Origin: Deltaproteobacteria bacterium | Lineage (GTDB): Bacteria > Myxococcota_A > UBA796 > CAJQPC01 | Assembly: GCA_016717595.1 (NCBI GenBank) | Contig: JADKFE010000025.1 | Coordinates: 59,231-123,230, forward strand | Reading direction: 5' to 3' | Length of the DNA stretch: 64,000 nt | In this document: positions 48,552 to 57,024 of the stretch, piece by piece | Numbering within the stretch: position 1 is the stretch's first letter | Layout: the number at the start of each line of letters is the position of its first letter | Notes under the pieces: model-generated | Databases searched by the model: none | Told to the model about the DNA's origin: nothing | The model's input: the letters and a program-made list of their open reading frames with translations, nothing else | Position numbers and translations under genes: made by a program

Positions 48552-49525
48552 CAGAGGCCGATCAAGAAGGCGAGGAGCCCCGCGCCCGCGGCGACGGAGA
48601 GCGGGATGGAGAGGTTGTCATCTAGGGTGCGGCTGACCTGCTCGGCGATGGCCCCGGCCAAGGCGCCCACCACAGAGAGGGCCACGGCCACCCCGAAGGA
48701 CACGTCGGGGTAATACACCGCGAGCACGCCGAGCGCGCCCAAGGCCCCGACGCCGACGAAGGCGAGGCTGCCCTCCAGAGAGCGCCCGTTGGAGAAGCGC
48801 ACCCGGCCATACCGCCGCCCGATGATCGCCGCGGCGGGATCGGCCACGCCGAGCACGATCACCGCGAGGCTGGCGAGGAGGGGGTCAAACGTCCAGGAGA
48901 GGCCCATGAGCGCGGTGCAGTACCAGGTGGACGAGTTCACCCGCTTGGCCTCATGGGGGTGCGCCACCTTGCCCAAGACCTTCATACACAGGCGGTTGAC
49001 GGCCTCGCTGCGGCGGCGGGAGAGCTCAAGGCCCCAGGCGAAGATCGCCAAGGCCGTCGCCACCCACACCATGCGGTCGCCGGTGAGCACATGCTGGATC
49101 ACGACGACGCCCAAGAGGCCCGAGCTGACGTGCAGCACGTTTCGGGCGTAGTTCGTGGGGCGCAGGCTGGGGACGTGGAGCGCGTACTCACGCAGGGCGG
49201 CGGCGAGCTCCTCGTAGCCGGGCTGAAGCCGGGCGCGCAGGGCCTGCCACTGGGCGCGCAGCTCAGCGGCGGTGAGGTCGGGGTTGGGGGTGTACTCGTC
49301 GATGAGCGCCGAGAGCTGGGCGAGCAAGGCCCGAAGCTTGGCGATGTGGGCGTCCGCCGAGGGCATCTCCGCGACGAGCTCGTCGAGCCGGGCGGAGATC
49401 TCATCCAGCCGATTGCGCACAACCTGCTCTAGATCATCGCGCCAGGTCGCGGGATCAAGATCGCGCAACAGCGCGTACAGCTCAAGCGCGAGATCCTGGC
49501 CTTCCAGAGCGAGCGGCTGTGTCAT
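48551..49525 (-). CDS. Dolichol/phytol kinase (SEC59/VTE5)-like membrane protein with N-terminal coiled coil
   Basis: A 324-aa protein. The first 120 residues are a soluble helical extension (LEQVVRNRLDEISARLDELV, LRALLAQLSALIDEY). The remaining 200 residues form seven or so membrane helices and carry the CTP-dependent lipid-kinase signatures: NVLHVSSGLLGVVVIQ, WTFDPLLASLAVIVLGVADP (Asp of the GD-x-A motif) AAAIIGRRYGRVRF, NGRSLEGSLAFV and a final AEQVSRTLDDNLSIPLS. The relatives phosphorylate dolichol, phytol or diacylglycerol using CTP. Which lipid is used here cannot be told; the N-terminal extension is unusual for the family. Confidence 0.78.
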   Translation of the reverse strand: MTQPLALEGQDLALELYALLRDLDPATWRDDLEQVVRNRLDEISARLDELVAEMPSADAHIAKLRALLAQLSALIDEYTPNPDLTAAELRAQWQALRARLQPGYEELAAALREYALHVPSLRPTNYARNVLHVSSGLLGVVVIQHVLTGDRMVWVATALAIFAWGLELSRRRSEAVNRLCMKVLGKVAHPHEAKRVNSSTWYCTALMGLSWTFDPLLASLAVIVLGVADPAAAIIGRRYGRVRFSNGRSLEGSLAFVGVGALGALGVLAVYYPDVSFGVAVALSVVGALAGAIAEQVSRTLDDNLSIPLSVAAGAGLLAFLIGL

Positions 49526-49696
49526 CGGGGGAGCCTCACGAGCGCAATTTCAGTCTGAGCGAACCCCTATTTGCATATCATGCCGCCCCCCACTCCCGGT
49601 ATTCTTTTCATCAGAAGCCAAGAGGGCCTCCTCTCTCTCATCGAATCGTCCGAGGAGCCCTTCGCTTAGAATGGCGGGTCTCCCAAGAGGCCCGCT

Positions 49697-51286
49697 GTGC
49701 CGAGCATCCTCCCAGGCCAAGACCTCACGCTCATCGGGAGCCCACGCCCCCGCGACCGGGAGCTCCTGCGCGCCCCCGACATGAGCGCGAGGCTCGTCGC
49801 CGGGATCCTCGCCGAGCTTGAGCGCGCCCACGGCGCGGCGATGGTCGCGGAGGCCTGCGCTGAGGCCGGTCTCGCGCGGGAGAACTTCTTTGACCTCGAC
49901 GGCTGGGTCTCGAACGGCTTCCACCATGAGCTGGTGCTGGGCATGCAGCGCCGCCTCACGGGCCGGGCGGAGATCCCCCCTTGGGACGCCCCGTTCTGGC
50001 AGAGCTGGCGCCGCGTCGGCCACCAGGGCTACACCCGCGAGCGCCTGGGGCCGTACTGGCCGCTCCTGCGCGCCTTGGGCTCCCCAGAGCCGCTCTTTAA
50101 GCGCGCGCCGGGGCTGGTGCAGCGGTTCAACCGCACCCTGCGCCTGCAGGTGCTCTCCCAGAGCCCGGGCTACTCGCTGTTGGAGATCGGCCCCCGCGAC
50201 CCCAAAGACGCCGCGCTCCAGGTGCCGGGCAACTGCTGGGCGCGCATCGGGATCTTGGAGGGCCTGGGCGCGGTCTGGGGCCAGCGCCACCTCAAGGTCG
50301 AGCACATGGCCTGCATGTACGACCCCGTCGCGCCGTCCCCGGCCTGCGTCTACCGGGTGAGCTACGGCTTTGGGCGCTCGGACTGGCGCTCCGTGGCCAC
50401 CGCGGCGCTCACCGCGGGCACGTTGCTTGTGGGGGGCTGGGCCTACTTCGGGATGCCCGCCTGGGCGCTGCTCGCCGGGGGCGTCGGCGTCGTCGGCGCC
50501 TCGGCCAAACACCTGAGCGACCGCCACCGCGCCATCGACGAGGCCATCGAGCTGGAGGCCGCCTTGGCCCGCTCCGACGCCCGCTACGCCCGGCTGTTCA
50601 CCGACAGCGTCACCTTACGCCGCACGGCCTTGGCCAACCGAAAGCTCAGCGGCTACCTCCCTGAAGAGCTCGTCGACCGCATCCTGCGCGACCCTGAAGA
50701 GGAGCTGCGCCTCGGCGGCACCCGCACCTTAGGCGCGGTCCTGTTCACCGACGTGGTGAACTTCACGCCGCGCTGCGAGGCCGAGGCCCCGGAGCGGGTG
50801 TTGAGCGACCTCAACCTGCTCTTCGGCACCTTAGACGAGGTGATCCGACGCCACGCCGGGGTCATCGACAAACGGATGGGCGACGGGCTCATGGTCGTGT
50901 TTCCTGGGCGTGAGGGGGAGGACGAGGCGGCCATCGCCCACCGCGCCGCGCGCTGCGCGTTGGAGCTGCTGCGGGCGATGCGCGGCGTGAACGACGCCTT
51001 GGCCCAGCGTGGGGCCAAGCCGATGGAGCTGCGCGCCGGGATCGCCGCCGGTCCGCTGGTGCAAGGCAACATGGGCTCGCCGATGCGGATGGAGTACACG
51101 GTCATCGGCGCGCCGGTGAACCTCGCCGCGCGGCTCGAGCCCCAGGCCGCGCCGGGTCATGTGGTGGTCGAGGCGCGGCTGTTTGAGGCGCCACCCCCCG
51201 GCGCGACCCTCGCTAGCCGCCGCAGCGTCGCCGTAAAGGGCATTCGTGACGAGGTGGCGTTGATGGAGCTCACCTACGCGCCGTGA
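49697..51286 (+). CDS. Class III adenylate/guanylate cyclase with N-terminal sensory domain
   Basis: A 529-aa protein starting at the GTG at 49697 (AGAGG upstream). The catalytic domain at about 345-525 has both metal aspartates (GAVLFTDVVNFTPRCEAEAP, Asp352; RMGDGLMVVF, Asp396) and the conserved end GPLVQGNMGSPMRMEYTVIG followed by APVNLAARLEPQAAPGHVVV. Two hydrophobic helices (VATAALTAGTLLVGGWAYFG, ALLAGGVGVVGASA) lie near 235-270, with a linker coiled coil after them. The N-terminal 220 residues contain a conserved-looking sensor part with HMACMYDPVAPSPACVYRVS, similar in style to V4R/heme-binding-like sensory domains; that identity is a guess. Signal output would be cAMP or cGMP. Confidence 0.85.
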   Translation: MPSILPGQDLTLIGSPRPRDRELLRAPDMSARLVAGILAELERAHGAAMVAEACAEAGLARENFFDLDGWVSNGFHHELVLGMQRRLTGRAEIPPWDAPFWQSWRRVGHQGYTRERLGPYWPLLRALGSPEPLFKRAPGLVQRFNRTLRLQVLSQSPGYSLLEIGPRDPKDAALQVPGNCWARIGILEGLGAVWGQRHLKVEHMACMYDPVAPSPACVYRVSYGFGRSDWRSVATAALTAGTLLVGGWAYFGMPAWALLAGGVGVVGASAKHLSDRHRAIDEAIELEAALARSDARYARLFTDSVTLRRTALANRKLSGYLPEELVDRILRDPEEELRLGGTRTLGAVLFTDVVNFTPRCEAEAPERVLSDLNLLFGTLDEVIRRHAGVIDKRMGDGLMVVFPGREGEDEAAIAHRAARCALELLRAMRGVNDALAQRGAKPMELRAGIAAGPLVQGNMGSPMRMEYTVIGAPVNLAARLEPQAAPGHVVVEARLFEAPPPGATLASRRSVAVKGIRDEVALMELTYAP

Positions 51287-51463
51287 ACCCCCGCCGTGAA
51301 CCCCGCCGACCCGATATGCTGTGCTGGCGGAGGCGAAGAATCCCTCCGCAACAACGCGCGCCGAGAGATTCATCCAAGGCGTGCGTTGACGCCGTACGCC
51401 CGGCCGCCGCTCTCCGAACCTGTGGAATCGTGCGCTCAGCCCGGGTGAGCGACTGGTGACCCC
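51287..51463. other. Intergenic region with a stable hairpin
   Basis: This 177-bp gap between cyclase and Lon-N genes contains GCGTGCG-TTGACGC-CGTACGC (about 51379-51399), a 7-bp stem with one G-U pair. The flanking GAGAG and CTCTCC segments could extend it. A small regulatory RNA or leader is possible but was not matched to any known class. Confidence 0.25.
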
Positions 51464-52129
51464 GTGACCCACGCCCTGACGCTCACCGACGCGCAGCTCC
51501 AGAGCCTCCCGTTCTTCCCGCTGCCGGGCCTCGTGTTTTTCCCCGACACTCGCCTGCCGCTGCACATCTTTGAGCCGCGTTACCGCGAGATGATCTCCTG
51601 GTGCGTCGCCCAGGGCTCCCCGCTGGGCGTGGTGATGATCCGCCCCGGCTTTGAGCGCGACCAGCCCCGGGATCCGCCGGTGCTCACCGTGCTCGGCGTC
51701 GGGCAGATCGTGCGGCACCAGCGCCTCGCGGATGGGCGCTACAACATCGTGCTCCAAGGGGTCGCGCGGGCGAAGCTGATCACGGAGCTGCCCTCGTCCC
51801 ACGCCTTCCGCCTGGGCCGCTGCGCGCTGTGGGACGACGCCCCGGCCCCGAGCCCCGACGCCGTGGTCCGCCAGGTGCAGAGCCTCCGCGCGATCACCTC
51901 CACCCTCGCCCAGCGCTGGCCCGCCGCCGCGCCCACCCTAAGCGCGCTGTTGACCGAGGCGCAGACGCCGTCCGCCTTGATCAACGGCCTCGCGTCCGTG
52001 GCCTTCGCCGAGCCCATCGAGCGCCAGAGCGCCCTGGAGTGTGAGCGCCTCGACCAGCGCGGCCAGCTCGTCCTCGACCGAATGCTCGATCTTCTGGCCC
52101 AGAACAGCGTCGAGGTCGCCGACGCCTGA
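51464..52129 (+). CDS. Lon protease N-terminal (LON substrate-binding) domain protein
   Basis: A 221-aa stand-alone LON-domain protein, without the AAA or protease part. LPFFPLPGLVFFPDTRLPLH followed by IFEPRYREMISWCVAQGS is the hallmark start of the domain. GVGQIVRHQRLADGRYNIVL and QGVARAKLITELPS are typical later strands, and the C-terminal half is helical. Such proteins occur widely in proteobacteria and cyanobacteria and are thought to bind unfolded protein; no enzymatic activity is expected. The GTG at 51464 starts right before the conserved region. Confidence 0.85.
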   Translation: MTHALTLTDAQLQSLPFFPLPGLVFFPDTRLPLHIFEPRYREMISWCVAQGSPLGVVMIRPGFERDQPRDPPVLTVLGVGQIVRHQRLADGRYNIVLQGVARAKLITELPSSHAFRLGRCALWDDAPAPSPDAVVRQVQSLRAITSTLAQRWPAAAPTLSALLTEAQTPSALINGLASVAFAEPIERQSALECERLDQRGQLVLDRMLDLLAQNSVEVADA

Positions 52130-52174
52130 GGGCCAAGCGCAGATCGGGGACTTTTTCCGCCATTTTTCTTCACT

Positions 52175-52203
52175 TTGACAAGTTCGCCGTGAACACCTCA
52201 CAA
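52175..52203 (+). promoter_or_regulatory. Weak promoter candidate ahead of the TPR/sigma operon
   Basis: A consensus TTGACA at 52175-52180 lies 42 bp upstream of the GTG at 52223. The hexamer 17 bp downstream is TCACAA, a poor -10. The -35 match is striking in this GC-rich region, but the -10 makes the call doubtful. Confidence 0.3.
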
Positions 52204-52222
52204 ATCCGGCGACACTGTCCAA

Positions 52223-52852
52223 GTGAAGGATGGTGCCCCCGTGCTCGACCACGCGCTCCTGTTCTCCCGTGTGCTCGCCGAGGTAGACGAAGAGGCGTAC
52301 TTCACGCCGATGCGCCGGGTCTCCGCTGAAGAGCGCTTCGCGCTGGAGCCCATTCGGGCGGCCTTAGAGTCCGGCGACTTCATCGTCGAGGACGTTCGTG
52401 CCCAGGCGCGCTCCCTGTTCGACGCCCGGCGCATCGACCGGGTGAAGTACCTCTCCTGCCTGCACATGATCGCCGCCCACCCCCGCGTCGCCGACTGGGG
52501 AGAGGCCGCCCGCCTCGCCGGGGAGCAAGAGCTCGCGGCCTTGGAGCTCGGCGGGCCAGAGCTGCCCGCGAACCTCGCCTCGGTGGATCGCCATCGGGGC
52601 GTGCTCGCGTTTCTGCGTGGGCACTACGAGGTGGCGCTGGACTACTTCTCTCGGGCGATCGAGCGCGAGCGCACCGCGGAGAACCTGGGCAACGTGCTCT
52701 GCGCCATGCTGCGCCTCGGCCAGATCGACGAGGCCGGAGATCTGCTCCTCCAGATTCGTGTCTGTTACCCCGCCTCCACCGTCCGTGCGCTCAACGACAT
52801 GATCCTGCACGACGCCGACCTCGCCCTGCTTCGCCTGGAGACCCTGCCATGA
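52223..52852 (+). CDS. TPR-like helical protein
   Basis: A 209-aa soluble protein starting at the GTG at 52223. The first half is helical (FALEPIRAALESGDFIVEDV). The second half has at least one and a half tetratricopeptide repeats: HRGVLAFLRGHYEVALDYFS followed by RAIERERTAENLGNVLCAML and RLGQIDEAGDLLLQIRVCYP, with the Gly/Ala/Ala spacing of TPRs. TPRs mediate protein-protein contact. Its stop overlaps the start of the small secreted protein (ATGA), and a sigma-factor-like gene follows, so a regulatory role is plausible. Confidence 0.7.
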   Translation: MKDGAPVLDHALLFSRVLAEVDEEAYFTPMRRVSAEERFALEPIRAALESGDFIVEDVRAQARSLFDARRIDRVKYLSCLHMIAAHPRVADWGEAARLAGEQELAALELGGPELPANLASVDRHRGVLAFLRGHYEVALDYFSRAIERERTAENLGNVLCAMLRLGQIDEAGDLLLQIRVCYPASTVRALNDMILHDADLALLRLETLP

Positions 52853-53112
52853 CCCTCAGCCTCCTCTTGTTCAAGCTCCTCTCGGTCCTGGGCCTGTCGT
52901 TCGTGCTCGCCACCCCGCAGGCCACCTGCGTCACCCCAGAAGAGACGGCGAAACACGCCTTCGCGCCGCCGCCGAGCTGCGCCGTGGAGGAGCCCGTCGA
53001 GGACAAACGTGAGGGCGTCTCGCCCCCGGATGGGTCATCTCGTTCAGCTGCGCCCTCTGGTGGAGACGCCTCGGCCGATGACTCGGACGACGGCATCTCC
53101 AACGGGATCTAG
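52849..53112 (+). CDS. Small secreted or membrane-anchored protein, 87 aa
   Basis: It starts with a hydrophobic helix (LLLFKLLSVLGLSFVLATP). A short mature part follows with two cysteines (ATCVTPEETA, PSCAVEEPVED) and a disordered Ser/Pro/Asp-rich tail ending DDSDDGISNGI. It could be an exported small protein or a signal-anchored membrane peptide. Placed between the TPR gene (4-base overlap) and the sigma-like gene (gap 3 bp), it may be a co-regulated partner. No family recognised. Confidence 0.6.
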   Translation: MTLSLLLFKLLSVLGLSFVLATPQATCVTPEETAKHAFAPPPSCAVEEPVEDKREGVSPPDGSSRSAAPSGGDASADDSDDGISNGI

Positions 53113-53115
53113 GCC

Positions 53116-53730
53116 ATGAGCGAGCTCCAGGCTGCGCTCCAGCTCTTGATGGCCGACCGGCACTCCGCCGAGGCCCGGCAGTTTTTTGAGCGGCTCCTGC
53201 GGTACATCGAGGCCCGCGCGGGCTCGGTCACCCGGACCGCCTGGTCGGATCTGCTCAGCCCTGAAGAGGTCGAGGAGGTCGTGGCCGAGGTGCTCAAGCG
53301 CCTGATGACCGGGGCGCTCACCCGCTTTCGTGGGGACAGCCTCGGCGAGCTCTTCGCCTTCGTGCGCACCGTCACCGACCGCTGCGTCTGGCAGCGCGCC
53401 CAGCGCCGCCTCCGCGAGCGCCGCCTGCTCCAAGGCCCCGCCGGTGAAGAGGTCTTGGCCTGGTTCGGCGAAGACGCCATGCCCCAGGAGATCATCGAGC
53501 GTGTGCCCGAGGTGCCGCTGAACGACGCCGACCAGGGCTTCTTGCGAGAGCTGATCGCGTCGTCCAGCAAGGCCGAGTACGCCCGCCGCCAAGGCGTGAG
53601 CCGCGCCGCCGTCACCCAGCGGGTGCAGCGCGTCATGGCCCGCATCGAGGCCCTCTCCCCCAAAGATCAGGCCGCGGTGCAGAGCTGGATGCGCCTCACC
53701 GCCCGGGAGACCCTCGCGGGGGAGCCCTAA
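53116..53730 (+). CDS. RNA polymerase sigma-70/ECF-like factor
   Basis: A 204-aa protein with two-domain sigma layout. EEVEEVVAEVLKRLMTGALT, RFRGDSLGELFAFVRTVTDR and CVWQRAQRRLRERRLL correspond to region 2 (core and -10 binding) of ECF-like factors. LRELIASSSKAEYARRQGVS followed by RAAVTQRVQRVMARIEAL is a region 4 helix-turn-helix, where QGVSRAAVTQRVQRV would read the -35 element. The linker between them is longer and more acidic than usual. It could alternatively be a sigma-like regulator with altered promoter preference. The small secreted protein upstream might act as a control partner, though no anti-sigma motif was seen. The C-terminus runs into a C/T tract. Confidence 0.7.
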   Translation: MSELQAALQLLMADRHSAEARQFFERLLRYIEARAGSVTRTAWSDLLSPEEVEEVVAEVLKRLMTGALTRFRGDSLGELFAFVRTVTDRCVWQRAQRRLRERRLLQGPAGEEVLAWFGEDAMPQEIIERVPEVPLNDADQGFLRELIASSSKAEYARRQGVSRAAVTQRVQRVMARIEALSPKDQAAVQSWMRLTARETLAGEP

Positions 53731-53735
53731 AGCTG

Positions 53736-54183
53736 CCTCCCCCCCCCCCCCTCTCCTCCCCCCCCCCCGCCCGCCCGCCTACCCGCCCCGGCCCGCCCGC
53801 GAACCCCGCTCTTCTGCCCCCCCGCCTCTGTCGCTCTTCCCTGCCCGCGCCCGCTCTGCTCTCACCACCCCCCCGGCCTCCCGCTCCCGCCCACTCCGGC
53901 TATTCTTCAACCGCCCGCCCCCCCCCCGCCCCCGCCCCTCTTCCCCCCCCCCCTCCCCCCCCATGACTCCGTTGATCACCGTTGTTGCGCCCCGTTGTCC
54001 GCGCTGCCGCCCCCCGCCGCCAGGACCCCCCTTTTGACACACTCCCCCCCCACCCACCCCTCCCACCCCACTTTTTTCTTTTAACAACCCCCCTTTTTCC
54101 CTTCCCACACCCCCTCTTTCCCCTTTCACCCCCCCTTCCCCCCCCCCTCTCTTCTCCCCCCACCTCTGCCCCCCCCCCCCCCC
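53736..54183. repeat. Poly-C/pyrimidine low-complexity tract
   Basis: About 450 bases are dominated by C with T-rich stretches on the plus strand (G/A on the minus strand), broken by a more normal patch at about 53963-54020. No repeat unit is seen. On its right it cuts into a leftward DUF262 gene, and on its left it begins directly after the sigma-like stop codon. Its strand asymmetry mirrors the G tract at 30.8 kb and suggests low-quality base calls. Confidence 0.75.
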
Positions 54184-54189
54184 ACCGGC

Positions 54190-54784
54190 CCCTTCAGCGC
54201 GAACCGCTCAAAGCTCATACAGTGGCGAATCTCCTGGCGCGCTCAGCGCCGACCGCCCGTGTTGATTCGTTTGAAACGTCAAACTTCAGACGCAACGTCT
54301 GGGGATCGATGACGTGGCAACGATCTAGGTGCCAGAAACCGGCACGAACACCCTTCAAAAGCCTTGTCGCCAAATTTATTGCCCTCCAGCTCCGAATACG
54401 GGCCCTTCAAGCGCGAACTCCCCCTTCACGAACTTGCGTAGGGTCGTCAGCCGCTGCACTCCATCCACAACTTGGAGTTTGCCGTCCCGGTCCTCGTTGA
54501 AATAGAACGAGGGCATCGGGATACCGAGCAGGATGGACTCAACGAGCGCCCAGCGCTGCCAACCTTTCCAAACGTACTTGCGCTGAAGCCGGGGCGAGGC
54601 GATCCCTCGATCAGCCGATCTGCCGAGCGGAGTAGCTCTTGGTGTGAATCTTGATCTTGTCAGGATCCCAAGGCTCCTTTGAGGGTGAGGCGGGCTCATC
54701 CTCCTCCACCTCAACGCCCGTCGCCTCGTTGTTGACGTACTCCTCACGCACCTCAAGCTCACCGCTCTCAACCTGCGCGCTCAT
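54190..54784 (-). pseudogene. DUF262 (GmrS/ParB-like) protein, truncated and frameshifted
   Basis: From the ATG at 54784 (GGGAGC upstream) the frame starts MSAQVESGELEVREEYVNNE and reaches KIHTKSYSARQI. After a frame change near 54615 it continues RGIASPRLQRKYVWKGWQRW, ALVESILLGIPMPSFYFNED, GKLQVVDGVQRLTTLRKFVK, which is the DUF262 nuclease-like core (DGxQRLTT). Further broken frames still read KRINTGG and SAQEIRHCMSFERFAL, the next conserved block of the family. The sequence then dissolves into the pyrimidine tract. DUF262 proteins include the GmrSD modification-dependent restriction enzymes and other anti-phage proteins. Whether this one carried an HNH (DUF1524) partner is unknown because the 3' part is lost. 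Confidence 0.6.
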
Positions 54785-54865
54785 AGATGCTCCCGGCTTG
54801 GTCACTCGCGTGATCGACGAGCAGGCTTCTTACCGTCGCGAGCGCTCTATGTCGATTGAGGCCCC

Positions 54866-55729
54866 TCACCGCGTGAGCCGCGCCATCCACCGGCAGAGCG
54901 GATCCCGCAGGGCCTCCTGCTGCTGGCGCTCCCGCTCCAAGGCGCCCAGCTCGGCCTCGTCGATGGGGTCGTGCAGGGCGCAGCGCACCTGCTCGGTGAG
55001 CTCGTGGCGCCAGCGCCCGCCGGCCAAGGCGCGCACGTCCACGAGCAGGTCGGCCAGGGCACCCCGGGGGTGAAAGCAGCGATCCAGGGCGGCGCGGTCG
55101 ATGGCGCGTAAGAAGGGCCGCGAGACGCCGGGCAGCCAGGCGAGGCGGGCCTCGGGGTCGAGGAGATCTCGCCCGGCGTCGTCCCGCAGGAGCGGCTCCC
55201 CGGTGGTGAGCGCCCACAGCTCCCCCTCACGGATCGCCCAGGCCTCTAGGCGGCCGTCGAGGCCCAGGCTGGGCTGGATCGTGGTGATCAGGCGCTCCAC
55301 CAAGGACTCCAAGATCACCCTCGCCTCGTCTTGGCTCGCCCGGCGCAAGAGCGTCGGCAAGCTCTGGCCCTCGGGGGGCGCGTGGCACACCCACCAGCCG
55401 GTGATGCGCCCCGGCCCAGGGCTCAAGGCCAGGCGCCCCGGCAGGGCCCGCACCCCCCGGGCCTCCAGGGCCCCGCGGTAGGTCTCGCAGGTCTGGGCGT
55501 ACCGCAGGGCCTCCTTGGCGCTGGGGAAGGTGGGCAAGGCCAGGCCCAAGAGCGCCACACCCCGATGCCGCCAGCGCATCGTCGGGCCCATGCCGCGCCA
55601 GGTCACCGGGTCACGATCGGCCAAGGCGCTCTCAAAGCCGCTGCCCAGGCGTAAGCGCAGCTCGGCGTCTAAGGCGGCGACGTCCTCAGGCCCTAGCTCA
55701 GGGACGGTGTTGTTGCGGGGCGTGGCCAT
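54866..55729 (-). CDS. Hypothetical protein, 287 aa
   Basis: A soluble protein, overlapping the end of the mscS-like gene by 32 bp. It begins MATPRNNTVPELGPEDVAAL and has a middle with FPSAKEALRYAQTCETYRGA, a GWWVCHAPPEGQSLPTLLRR stretch reminiscent of phosphotransferase-type hinge regions, and LITTIQPSLGLDGRLEAWAI. A final acidic helical end reads ELGALERERQQQEALRDPL. A kinase-like fold is possible but the catalytic motifs were not found. Function unknown; probably cotranscribed with the channel. Confidence 0.65.
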   Translation of the reverse strand: MATPRNNTVPELGPEDVAALDAELRLRLGSGFESALADRDPVTWRGMGPTMRWRHRGVALLGLALPTFPSAKEALRYAQTCETYRGALEARGVRALPGRLALSPGPGRITGWWVCHAPPEGQSLPTLLRRASQDEARVILESLVERLITTIQPSLGLDGRLEAWAIREGELWALTTGEPLLRDDAGRDLLDPEARLAWLPGVSRPFLRAIDRAALDRCFHPRGALADLLVDVRALAGGRWRHELTEQVRCALHDPIDEAELGALERERQQQEALRDPLCRWMARLTR

Positions 55730-56927
55730 CTTCGGCCTCCGCCCCCGAGCTTACACCTTGTGAGGCCTGGGGAGCCTCGTCCCGGCGGCTCCGCAGGCGG
55801 TCTAAGAGCGCGTCGTCCACATGCAGGTCGAGCTGCGGGAAGGGGATCTGGATCTTGTTGGCCAAGAGCGCGAACCAGATGGCCTTGTTCAGATCCGAGA
55901 GCGCCGTGGGGCGCGTCCAAGGCCGGTCGATCCAGATGCTCAGCTCCCAGTCCACGGACGAGGCGCCGAAGCTGCGCAGCATCACCACCGCGGCGCGGGA
56001 GCTGTGCCGGTGGGGGGAGGCGTCGCCGACCTCTTGCAGCACCCGCTCGACGAGCGCCATGTCCGAGCCGTACGAGACGCCGATCGGCGCCCGCACCCGC
56101 ACGATGGAGTCGGCGTAGTTGTAGTTCTTCACCATCGCCTGCACGATGATGGCGTTGGGCACGATGACGTCTTCATCGTCCCGGGTGAGCACCACCGTAG
56201 ACCGCACGCCGAGCTGCTTCACCATGACGTCTTCGCCGTTGAGGTGCAGCACGTCGGAGGGCTTGATGCTGCGCTCCATGAGCAGGATGATCCCCGAGAC
56301 GAAGTTCTCGACGATGTTCTGCATCGCGAAGCCCAGGCCCACGGCGAAGATCGCCCCGGCGGCGAACAGGGCCGAGAGGTCAAAGCCGAGGAGCTCCAAG
56401 GCCACGCCGATGCCCAAGGCCATCGTCGCGTGGTGAACCAGGCGCCCGGTGACGGTGATGCCGCCGTCGTCTTGCACCCCCCGCAGCGCGAACGCCCGCT
56501 TAAACCCCCGCTCGGCGAGCTGAGAGCCCCACCACGCGAAGGCCAGGGCCGCGCTGAACAACAAGGCCGAGCTGAGCGTGACCTTGAGGCTGCCCAGGTG
56601 CAGCAGCTCCAGGCCGCCGAGCACCCGCAGCCCGTCGAGGTTCAGCCCCGTGTCGGCCAAGGCCGCCACCGCCGCGATGAACACGAACGGCCAACGCACC
56701 AGCCGCGCCGCGGTGCGCCGGTCCTCGTTGTGGTCCGCCTCAGTCTCCCCGGCGCTCTCTTTGACCAGCCGCGCGAGCAGCCACGCCTCCAGCCGCGCGC
56801 CCACCCAGAACGCCAGCCCCACGGCCAAGATCAAGCGCAGGGGCACATAGACGGGGATGGTGATCGAGCCCCAGCGCACAAGCGGCGTCTGGAGCAGCTC
56901 GGAGATCGACGTCAGCAGGGCTTCCAT
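55698..56927 (-). CDS. MscS-type mechanosensitive channel
   Basis: Small-conductance mechanosensitive channel that releases solutes on hypo-osmotic shock. The 409-aa protein has four to five hydrophobic helices (VPLRLILAVGLAFWVGARLE, WPFVFIAAVAALADTGLNLD, VTLSSALLFSAALAFAWWGS, TMALGIGVALELLGFD). The pore-lining TM3 segment and beta domain follow: ALFAAGAIFAVGLGFAMQNI, VENFVSGIILLMERSIKPSD, VKQLGVRSTVVLTRDDEDVI and VPNAIIVQAMVKNYNYADSI, the family signature. The C-terminal domain ends in a disordered acidic tail. A longer N-terminus than E. coli MscS suggests an MscS-paralog type. Confidence 0.88.
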   Translation of the reverse strand: MEALLTSISELLQTPLVRWGSITIPVYVPLRLILAVGLAFWVGARLEAWLLARLVKESAGETEADHNEDRRTAARLVRWPFVFIAAVAALADTGLNLDGLRVLGGLELLHLGSLKVTLSSALLFSAALAFAWWGSQLAERGFKRAFALRGVQDDGGITVTGRLVHHATMALGIGVALELLGFDLSALFAAGAIFAVGLGFAMQNIVENFVSGIILLMERSIKPSDVLHLNGEDVMVKQLGVRSTVVLTRDDEDVIVPNAIIVQAMVKNYNYADSIVRVRAPIGVSYGSDMALVERVLQEVGDASPHRHSSRAAVVMLRSFGASSVDWELSIWIDRPWTRPTALSDLNKAIWFALLANKIQIPFPQLDLHVDDALLDRLRSRRDEAPQASQGVSSGAEAEDGHAPQQHRP

Positions 56928-57024
56928 ACCCGCGAGTCTAACCCGCGTTCGGCCCCATTCGGGCCATCAGGCTTGTCGGCGAGGGCGCGTTATGGTTGTT
57001 TGAAGAGAAGAGACCCCGCACGAG

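Noticed and set aside
51287..51463. 6S RNA or other known small RNA in the gap before the Lon-domain gene
   Set aside because: A hairpin is present but the long central-bubble layout of 6S RNA could not be drawn, and there is no clear promoter or terminator.
53736..54183. Genuine G-quadruplex or regulatory polypurine element
   Set aside because: The length, lack of periodic G-runs and destruction of an adjacent conserved gene favour an artefact, though this is not proven.
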